11,228 bases of DNA, from contig CAJPNA010000030.1 in NCBI GenBank assembly GCA_905371865.1, positions 1-11,228 of the forward strand. Reading direction: 5' to 3'. Made by a program: the position numbers and the translations under genes. The notes under the pieces are model-generated. The model saw only the letters and a program-made list of their open reading frames with translations, did no database searches and had not been told where the DNA came from. Positions 7,643-11,228 of the stretch are shown here, piece after piece. The stretch's first letter is position 1; each line of letters starts with the position of its first letter. This stretch comes from an uncultured Carnobacterium sp. Its GTDB lineage: Bacteria > Bacillota > Bacilli > Lactobacillales > Aerococcaceae.

Positions 7643-8274
7643 ATTGGTTTTCCTCCTCGCACTGCAAAATCACATGCTTCGTAAATCTCCTCACCACTTA
7701 GTGATTCATTTAGTCGTTTACACAAATCCCATGCAATTCTCTTTTGATTATTTCTCACATCTTCAATTCTAGCTAGACCGTCTTCAAAAATTCCAATGAA
7801 CTCATCCAGTCCAAGCGATAATCGACCATGTTTTGTGCGGTCTTTCACAAAGTCTTCATATTTTATATATTCCTCGAATGGTGTTTGTTCGAATTTATTT
7901 CCGAAATCAAAACAACCGTTCATTTCAAATAGTCGATGAACTAAGCTACTGAAATCATCTTGCATCCATTGGTCAAAGCGTTTTAGCACTAAGACTCGCC
8001 ATCTATTTCCCAAGTCACGCAATTCAAATCCACATTTATCAACTTCGTACTCAATCTCGTAGACAATGTTGTCCACATACGTGAAAAATCGTTGTTCTAG
8101 CTCACCGTAGTCATTCTCAATATCAAGTCCAATTCTAAATGCCCATTCATTAAATGGTTTGTAAATTTCAAATGAACTACCATTCAGTTCATGATATAAT
8201 TCCACTACTTCTTCCATAAACTCATTATATTTTTCTTTTACCAGTTCGTATTCTTTTCGTAAATCTTCTGCCAT
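7636..8274 (-). CDS. Family B paralogue B3, unknown function (212 aa)
   Basis: ATG 8272-8274 lies one base after the B4 stop, with AGGAG 8 bases upstream. The layout is two N-terminal helices, YKPFNEW (38-44), a helix with 'RFFTYVDNIVYEIE' (62-75), the strand GNRWRVLVL (89-97), FSSLVHRLFE (108-117), and a C-terminal helical part with FEDGLARIEDVRNN (163-176) shared with B4 and B5. The tail LCKRLNESLSGEEIYEACD (184-202) matches their CDELRE...RKLL tail. It is thus intermediate between the B1/B2 pair and the B4/B5 pair. Acidic and apparently cytoplasmic. Function unknown. Confidence 0.88.
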   Translation of the reverse strand: MAEDLRKEYELVKEKYNEFMEEVVELYHELNGSSFEIYKPFNEWAFRIGLDIENDYGELEQRFFTYVDNIVYEIEYEVDKCGFELRDLGNRWRVLVLKRFDQWMQDDFSSLVHRLFEMNGCFDFGNKFEQTPFEEYIKYEDFVKDRTKHGRLSLGLDEFIGIFEDGLARIEDVRNNQKRIAWDLCKRLNESLSGEEIYEACDFAVRGGKPIW

Positions 8275-8275
8275 C

Positions 8276-8866
8276 TTACTTACTCCTCACTTCTAACACA
8301 TACTTCTCACAATCTTCCAACAATTTACGAGTATCTAAGCATTCTCGCAATTCATCACAAAATGTTTTCACATTTGGAATTTTGTCTTCTCTAATAAGTT
8401 TGATTTGCTCCAATCCACGTTTGAACACCTCAATTGCTTCGTCTTCATCACAAATCTCTTTTATATAATCATTAAACTCATATACGTCTACGTCGTAATA
8501 ACCACAATCGTCATATCTTAACTCACCATCTGTTAAAATGTCAACCAATGTATCTACATCTAAATCATATTTATATGGTAAATCTCCTTGATTAAATGGT
8601 AATACATACCAACCATCATTTGTTTCAGACCAATTCAATTCACGTGATTGTACTACTTCATAGAATCCAAGTGTGGTTTTGGTCTTCCAACTAGCAAATT
8701 TCATTTGTTTTTCCCAACTAGCTGTATCCAAATCGAACAGATACCAAAATACTTTGAATGGTACTCGAATGTAGTTATCTAGTTTCATAAGCTCATTGTA
8801 AAGCTTTTCCGTTTCCATGATGAACTTGTTATAAAGTTTAGCAGCTTTTTTATATTTCATCTTCAT
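8276..8866 (-). CDS. Family B paralogue B4, unknown function (196 aa)
   Basis: Begins at ATG 8864-8866, overlapping no codon of B5 but directly after its stop. GGAGG lies only 4 bases upstream, so the second ATG (8858-8860, two codons in) with a 10-base gap is an equally likely start. Segments: N-terminal helix, VPFKVFWYLF (35-44), the strand DGWYVLPF (84-91), a 'DVDTLVDILTDGE' stretch (103-115) nearly repeated in B5, FKRGLEQIKLIRED (148-161) and CDELRECLDTRKLLEDCEK (170-188). B5 is the closest relative. The middle (117-142) is very rich in Asp and Tyr. No function is recognised. Confidence 0.88.
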   Translation of the reverse strand: MKMKYKKAAKLYNKFIMETEKLYNELMKLDNYIRVPFKVFWYLFDLDTASWEKQMKFASWKTKTTLGFYEVVQSRELNWSETNDGWYVLPFNQGDLPYKYDLDVDTLVDILTDGELRYDDCGYYDVDVYEFNDYIKEICDEDEAIEVFKRGLEQIKLIREDKIPNVKTFCDELRECLDTRKLLEDCEKYVLEVRSK

Positions 8867-9487
8867 TTATCCTCCAATCCAACGAAGCTGTTCGTACTCA
8901 CTTAACAATTTACGAGAACTGAATTCTTCTCGTAGCTCATCGCATAAATCTTCTACAAGTTCCAATTTAGAATTTCTTACCATTTCAATATTGCTAAGTC
9001 CTTTTTGGAAAATCTTTATCATTTCTTCGTGCTTTAAATTTCCGTACTCGCAATAATCACGAAAATGTGGCACGTTTGTGCCAGCACCAAACATGTTTCC
9101 ATGCGAGTGTTCCGTTAAAATGTCTACGATTGTACTGAAATCAGTATCATAAGTATATGAAATCACTGTCAAATCAAACGGTACAACAATCCATTCGTTC
9201 CCAAACTCAGCAACATAAAGTCCACTTTTCTTTACCATCTCACTAAACCTAGCTCGTACATCATCTACCCAATCATCAAAACGGTCTCGAACTTCCGGTC
9301 TGGACTCCCAGACACCTTCTAGTGTACCAATCGCAAAAAATGGTTTTGGTATAACATTATCTAATCGATTTATTTCATGATATAACTTAACAGCTTCCTC
9401 TAGAAAATACTCATAAAACTCCTCAGCTTTACCAATCGTATCGTAATAGTTGTCGATATGACCTTCAAAACCGTATCCATAACCCAT
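8867..9487 (-). CDS. Family B paralogue B5, unknown function (206 aa)
   Basis: First full-length paralogue of operon B. ATG 9485-9487 lies 9 bases after AAGGAG. The protein opens with MGYGYGF, then an acidic helix; residues 10-36 resemble the 37-residue micro-ORF encoded just upstream. KPF (48-50), RFDDWVDDVRARF (69-81), the strand GNEWIVVPF (96-104), FSTIVDILTE (117-126), FQKGLSNIEMVRNSK (160-174) and CDELREEFSSRKLLSEYE (182-199) define family B in their clearest form. The RFDDW helix followed by the G-N-x-W-x-V-x-x-F strand also parallels A5. The last codons (RWIGG) encode the ribosome site of B4. Function unknown. Confidence 0.9.
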   Translation of the reverse strand: MGYGYGFEGHIDNYYDTIGKAEEFYEYFLEEAVKLYHEINRLDNVIPKPFFAIGTLEGVWESRPEVRDRFDDWVDDVRARFSEMVKKSGLYVAEFGNEWIVVPFDLTVISYTYDTDFSTIVDILTEHSHGNMFGAGTNVPHFRDYCEYGNLKHEEMIKIFQKGLSNIEMVRNSKLELVEDLCDELREEFSSRKLLSEYEQLRWIGG

Positions 9488-9517
9488 TATCCAGTACTCC
9501 TTTCTAAAAGATATTCC

Positions 9518-9631
9518 TTAATTCTCTAGATAAAACTCTCTCTCAGCATTCTTCAAAACATCATAATCTCGTTCAGCTTCCATTGCGGTCTCATAATAGT
9601 AATCAATATAATCGTCCATTCTGTAACTCAT
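9518..9631 (-). CDS. 37-residue micro-ORF at the head of operon B
   Basis: ATG 9629-9631 has GGTGG five bases upstream and lies just downstream of two promoters. It encodes MSYRMDDYIDYYYETAMEA... and ends in TAA (9518-9520), 30 bases before the B5 ATG. The composition is strongly acidic and tyrosine-rich, probably one helix. It lines up with residues 10-36 of B5 (I-D-x-Y-Y-x-T at the same spacing, then A-E, and a closing Y), so it may be a detached or duplicated N-terminal helix of the family. Alternatively it is a leader peptide affecting translation of B5, or a chance reading frame. Position, ribosome site and resemblance favour a real gene. Confidence 0.6.
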   Translation of the reverse strand: MSYRMDDYIDYYYETAMEAERDYDVLKNAEREFYLEN

Positions 9632-9669
9632 AATTACCACCAAATTTCTTTTATTTTATCAACAAAATC

Positions 9670-9698
9670 ATTATATCATGAATCTCCATTTAAGTAAA
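9670..9698 (-). promoter_or_regulatory. Downstream promoter of operon B (P2)
   Basis: On the minus strand TATAAT (9670-9675) has an extended -10 (TGA before it), and TTTACT (9693-9698) lies 17 bases upstream as a 4-of-6 match to the -35. The start would be near 9663, about 30 bases before the micro-ORF. Confidence 0.6.
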
Positions 9699-9750
9699 CA
9701 ATCTTGAAAGTCAATAAAATCCCATTTCATACCAAATGTATAAAATTTTA

Positions 9751-9780
9751 ATTATACCACACTTCCAACATCCATGTCAA
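9751..9780 (-). promoter_or_regulatory. Upstream consensus promoter of operon B (P1)
   Basis: TTGACA (9775-9780) and TATAAT (9751-9756) are both perfect consensus on the minus strand, with an 18-base spacer and an extended -10 (TGG). The start would be near 9744, giving a leader of about 110 bases before the micro-ORF. An inverted repeat lies directly upstream of the -35. Confidence 0.8.
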
Positions 9781-9785
9781 TACCA

Positions 9786-9810
9786 TTTGTTACCCATAAA
9801 TGTTAACAAA
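9786..9810. promoter_or_regulatory. Inverted repeat upstream of the operon B promoter, possible operator
   Basis: TTTGTTA (9786-9792) and TAACAAA (9804-9810) form perfect 7-base arms around 11 bases. They end 6 bases upstream of the -35 of promoter P1. This is the usual place for an activator or regulator dimer. The arms contain GTTA/TAAC, which echoes the TGTAAC sites of the array about 100 bases away. Regulatory use is inferred. Confidence 0.4.
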
Positions 9811-9900
9811 GTTACTTCTACATTATCCAATGACCGTAATTTTTCCGAAACGTACATGTAAATTTGATGTTTATATTGTCCATTTTTCGTGAAATATGAT

Positions 9901-9978
9901 TGTAACTTGTTTGTAACGAACTGTAATACGTCTGTAACAATTCTAATCATTTTCTAATGCTTTTAAGCGTTTTTTAAT
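9901..9978. repeat. Helically phased array of eight TnTAAy sites
   Basis: Hexamers start at 9901 (TGTAAC), 9912 (TGTAAC), 9922 (TGTAAT), 9933 (TGTAAC), 9942 (TCTAAT), 9953 (TCTAAT), 9962 (TTTAAG) and 9973 (TTTAAT). Steps are 11, 10, 11, 9, 11, 9 and 11 bases, about one DNA turn each. A weaker TGTAAA at 9857 is four turns upstream of the first site. Such arrays suit cooperative protein loading along one DNA face, as at centromere-like partition sites, replication iterons or multi-operator regions. No binding protein is encoded in the window. Confidence 0.55.
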
Positions 9979-9996
9979 CAATCTGTGCGTATCTCG

Positions 9997-10039
9997 AAAA
10001 AGCTGTGTTTATGTGCACAGGAGATGCGTACAGCTTTTT
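9997..10039. repeat. Outer half-palindrome leading into the repeat cluster
   Basis: AAAAAGCTGT (9997-10006) pairs with ACAGCTTTTT (10030-10039), which is part of the first 55-56 bp unit. GTGCAC (10013-10018) lies in the loop and recurs between the two right-hand units (10314-10319). On the plus strand the stem is followed by T and could act as a terminator. It looks like a decayed copy of the repeat unit; CTGTGCGTATC at 9983-9993 may be its other end. Confidence 0.45.
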
Positions 10040-10078
10040 TGTTGTTAAATCAACGTTTCTGATTTTGCTGTACGTATG
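10023..10078 (+). repeat. Palindromic repeat unit L1 (56 bp)
   Basis: Begins with GATGCGTACAGC and ends with GCTGTACGTATG, an imperfect 12-base inverted pair. T6-GTTG follows the first arm, and an inner palindrome GTTGTTAAATCAAC lies at 10041-10054. It has the same orientation as L2 and the opposite orientation to the two right-hand units. The transcript or single strand could fold into a long hairpin. Confidence 0.85.
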
Positions 10079-10087
10079 TCTAAAAAA

Positions 10088-10142
10088 GATGCGTACAGCT
10101 TTTTTGTTGATTTAACAACGTTTCTAGACAACTGTACGTATC
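10088..10142 (+). repeat. Palindromic repeat unit L2 (55 bp)
   Basis: Identical to L1 over its first 22 bases (10088-10109) and in CAACGTTTCT. It ends in ACTGTACGTATC. The inner palindrome (GTTGATTTAACAAC, 10106-10119) is the exact reverse complement of the L1 counterpart. Nine bases separate it from L1. Confidence 0.85.
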
Positions 10143-10255
10143 TTTTATAAAAAAACACTAAAAATAGTTTGAAAATGATAATACAAGTATAATATATTAC
10201 AAAATAAGAGAGAGTATAGAAGTCGAAAAAAAAGTTTTAGTACTTTTTTGCAAAA
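10143..10255. other. AT-rich core between the mirrored repeat pairs
   Basis: About 113 bases, nearly all A/T, lie between units L2 and Rb, at the centre of symmetry of the cluster. They include A-runs and a TATAAT at 10188-10193 without a good -35. The composition and position would suit an easily melted DNA element, but this is inference and no coding region is visible. Confidence 0.4.
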
Positions 10256-10310
10256 GATGCGTACAGCTGTCCAGAAATCGCGCCAAATCAACAAAAAAGC
10301 TGTACGCATC
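10256..10310 (-). repeat. Palindromic repeat unit Rb (55 bp), inverted
   Basis: Read on the minus strand it begins GATGCGTACAGC (10299-10310), followed by T6-GTTGATTT, and ends GCTGTACGCATC. Here the 12-base outer arms pair perfectly. Its ending (GGACAGCTGTACG) resembles that of L2 and its middle (GCGATTTCT) matches Ra. Confidence 0.85.
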
Positions 10311-10329
10311 TCTGTGCACATCAAAAATC

Positions 10330-10385
10330 GATACGTACAGCAAAATCAGAAATCGCATTAAATCAACAAAAAAGCTGTACGCATC
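10330..10385 (-). repeat. Palindromic repeat unit Ra (56 bp), inverted
   Basis: On the minus strand it starts GATGCGTACAGC (10374-10385), shares the T6-GTTGATTTAA segment with L2, the GCGATTTCT middle with Rb and the GATTTTGCTGTACG ending with L1. This mixture of shared segments suggests exchange between units. Confidence 0.85.
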
Positions 10386-10413
10386 TTTTTTACCACTTGT
10401 GCACACAAGTACA

Positions 10414-10435
10414 CATGCGTACAGATGCGTACAGC
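10414..10435 (+). repeat. Two overlapping half-units
   Basis: CATGCGTACAG (10414-10424) and GATGCGTACAGC (10424-10435) are two single outer arms placed head to tail, 10 bases apart, on the plus strand. They mark the right boundary of the palindromic cluster. Just before them GTGCACAC and a repeated ACAAGTACACA-like run extend the same sequence theme. Confidence 0.7.
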
Positions 10436-10449
10436 TCCAAAAAGAGTAC

Positions 10450-10490
10450 TTTCTTAAACTTTTCTTAAACAATTTATGAATTTCTTAAAC
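10450..10490. repeat. Phased array of TTTCTTAAAC
   Basis: Three perfect copies start at 10450, 10461 and 10481. A degenerate position at 10471 fills the gap, so steps are 11, 10 and 10 bases. It sits outside the palindromic cluster on the side opposite the TnTAAy array. Likely a second set of protein sites in register with the helix; the protein is unknown. Confidence 0.55.
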
Positions 10491-10540
10491 ATTTTACGAC
10501 TAAAACTTTTTCTACTATTATATTGCGAAAAAGAATTCGT

Positions 10541-10560
10541 TATACATGCTTCATGTTATA
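10541..10560. repeat. Short hairpin with single bulge
   Basis: TATACATG (10541-10548) pairs with CATGT-ATA (10552-10560, one bulged T) around a 3-base loop. ATACATG also forms one arm of the hairpin at 10808-10840. It may be a protein site or a transposon-end hairpin. Confidence 0.45.
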
Positions 10561-10604
10561 CTTGTAGTGCATTTTTCTAACATGTGGTATATAAGCATGT
10601 CTAT

Positions 10605-10650
10605 CAACGCCAAAATCACTCTAACACGTCTTAAATCGCAAATATGAGCG
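10605..10650 (+). repeat. Direct repeat, copy 1 (about 46 bp)
   Basis: CAACGCC, AAAATC, CTCTAA, GTCTTAAA, CGCAAA and GAGC blocks recur in the same order at 10763-10809, with substitutions and one single-base gap. By eye about three quarters of positions agree. The two copies flank the consensus promoter at 10670-10698. Confidence 0.65.
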
Positions 10651-10669
10651 TCGTATACTAACTTCTGTT

Positions 10670-10698
10670 TTGACAAGAAGCGTCATCGCTTCTATAAT
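10670..10698 (+). promoter_or_regulatory. Consensus promoter with a palindromic spacer
   Basis: TTGACA (10670-10675) and TATAAT (10693-10698) are perfect and 17 bases apart. The spacer is almost entirely the palindrome AGAAGCG-TCAT-CGCTTCT (10676-10693), whose last T is the first base of the -10. A start near 10705 would give about 164 bases of leader before the plus-strand tnpB-like gene. The palindrome is in the classic place for a repressor that blocks polymerase. Confidence 0.75.
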
Positions 10699-10762
10699 GC
10701 TCCCAGAAGCTCAAAAACGACGTCTAAGAGCGTTTTACATCTTATTGGAATAAATATACGTC

Positions 10763-10809
10763 CAACACTTAAAATCGCTCTAAAGTGTCTTAAACCGCAA
10801 AATAGAGCA
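10763..10809 (+). repeat. Direct repeat, copy 2 (about 47 bp)
   Basis: Second copy of the 10605-10650 repeat. It contains ACACTT (10765-10770) and AAGTGT, a 6-base inverted pair not conserved in copy 1. Its CGCTCT can pair with AGAGCG at 10727-10732, extended by TTTTA/TAAAA past one unpaired base, so a transcript from 10705 could fold over this region. Confidence 0.6.
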
Positions 10810-10840
10810 TGTATGTTTTTAGCAAAAACGTCTATACATG
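10808..10840. repeat. Imperfect hairpin before the right tnpB-like gene
   Basis: CATGTAT (10808-10814) pairs with ATACATG (10834-10840), and GTTTTT (10815-10820) with AAAAAC (10824-10829). The loop is AGC and the 3' side has a 4-base bulge. Bulged hairpins of this size near the left end are what IS200/IS605 transposases recognise, so it may mark that end. It also covers the -35 region of the promoter at 10854-10862. Confidence 0.5.
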
Positions 10841-10853
10841 ATGTTCACACTCA

Positions 10854-10862
10854 TGGTATAAT
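10854..10862 (+). promoter_or_regulatory. Extended -10 promoter of the right tnpB-like gene
   Basis: TGGTATAAT is a perfect extended -10. No good -35 is found at 16-18 bases. With the usual 6-base discriminator the transcript would begin at 10869, the A of the ATG, so the message would be leaderless. Confidence 0.6.
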
Positions 10863-10868
10863 ACTAGT

Positions 10869-11228
10869 ATGGAATTTAAAGATTATAGAACACAAACATA
10901 TCTTGTCAACATGAGTGATGAAGTGTATGAGATGTGCTTGGCAAGCAAGTCGTTGTACAATCAAACGTTGTATTTACTCAGACAACATTTCTTTGAAACC
11001 GATAAGACACTCAGTATTTCTGCTTTAGATAAGTTGGTGAAAAAGACCAATGAGTTTCATTATCGAAAACTTTATGTACAATCAGCACAAGCAACAATCA
11101 TTAATTGTCGCATGAACATTGTGAGATACTTCAAAGCAATGAAGACATTTTATGAAAATTGGGATGCTTCACAGAAGCTACCACAGTTTCCAACGTATCT
11201 TGGAAATCAAGATTTATACGATGTCATT
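10869..11228 (+). CDS. tnpB: TnpB-like RNA-guided nuclease (IS200/IS605-type OrfB), N-terminal part
   Basis: The frame is open from ATG 10869 to the right edge (120 codons). It shows the N-terminal pattern of TnpB/OrfB: a short strand 'RTQTYLVNMS', then 'LASKSLYNQTLYLLRQHFF' (25-43), which corresponds to the family's S-K-x-L-Y-N-x-x-x-x-x-R-Q-x-F motif. 'YVQSAQATIINCRMNIVRYFKAM' follows, like the family's Q-x-x-Q helix before 'SFFKA', and then 'KLPQFPTYLG', where the family has 'PxxPxY'. The catalytic RuvC residues, zinc finger and the guide RNA at the 3' end would lie beyond the window. There is no Shine-Dalgarno before the ATG, and the promoter position predicts a leaderless message. This protein clearly differs from the left-edge TnpB. 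No tnpA is visible on either side of it within the window. Confidence 0.8.
   Translation, partial: MEFKDYRTQTYLVNMSDEVYEMCLASKSLYNQTLYLLRQHFFETDKTLSISALDKLVKKTNEFHYRKLYVQSAQATIINCRMNIVRYFKAMKTFYENWDASQKLPQFPTYLGNQDLYDVI

Noticed and set aside
10169..10193. Promoter in the AT-rich core (TTGAAA and TATAAT)
   Set aside because: The spacing is only 13 bases, no -35 fits at 16-18, and no gene follows in that direction.
9983..10435. CRISPR array
   Set aside because: Units occur in both orientations, intervals are 9-113 bases of low complexity instead of uniform unique spacers, and no cas gene is visible.
10197..10472. A 91-codon open frame on the minus strand with repeated 'DAYSFFVDL'-like peptides
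   Set aside because: It runs through the palindromic repeat units, and the repeated peptide is simply the translated repeat. It has no ribosome site and an implausible cysteine- and serine-rich composition.
9632..10868. tRNA, rRNA or known riboswitch in the gene-free stretch
   Set aside because: I saw no cloverleaf, conserved rRNA segment or recognisable riboswitch core; the folds present are simple hairpins and repeats.

Overview
The window looks like part of a mobile replicon (large plasmid, phage or integrated element) from a low-G+C Gram-positive bacterium, probably a Bacillota host. By eye the G+C content is about one third. Ribosome binding sites are strong AAGGAG/GGAGG types, promoters are TATAAT with frequent TG extensions, and terminators are stem plus T-run. 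No housekeeping gene is visible.

From left to right: (1) at 1-91, the first 30 codons of a TnpB-like protein on the minus strand, with its own promoter and a perfect Shine-Dalgarno. (2) At 176-5860, an operon of seven minus-strand genes (A1-A7) encoding diverged paralogues of 257-289 residues. They share two C-terminal signatures, C-x3-M-x3-Y and then N-G-N-F-[DE]-x-W-Y, about 25-55 residues apart. Promoter-proximal A6 and A7 each carry one in-frame stop. (3) At 5948-9631, a second minus-strand operon: a 37-residue micro-ORF, five shorter paralogues (B1-B5, 192-212 residues) that look like distant relatives of family A, and finally an unrelated small gene with two in-frame stops. (4) At 9632-10868, a 1.2-kb gene-free stretch. 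It holds tandem promoters for operon B, a helically phased array of TnTAAy sites, four copies of a 55-56 bp palindromic unit placed two and two in mirror image around an AT-rich core, a second phased array of TTTCTTAAAC, and a consensus promoter with a palindrome as its spacer. (5) From 10869 to the right edge, the N-terminal 120 codons of a second, different TnpB-like protein on the plus strand.

The core of the window is a tandem array of twelve co-oriented paralogues in two operons with stop/start overlaps or very short gaps. I recognise no characterised family for them. They have no obvious signal peptides or membrane segments and look acidic, helical and cytoplasmic. Such expansion of one diverging family next to transposon genes suggests a fast-evolving accessory function (for example defence, counter-defence, immunity proteins or phage-specific proteins), but the sequence does not say which. 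The gene-free stretch has the layout of a replication, partition or multi-operator control region. No replication or partition gene lies in the window to confirm that.
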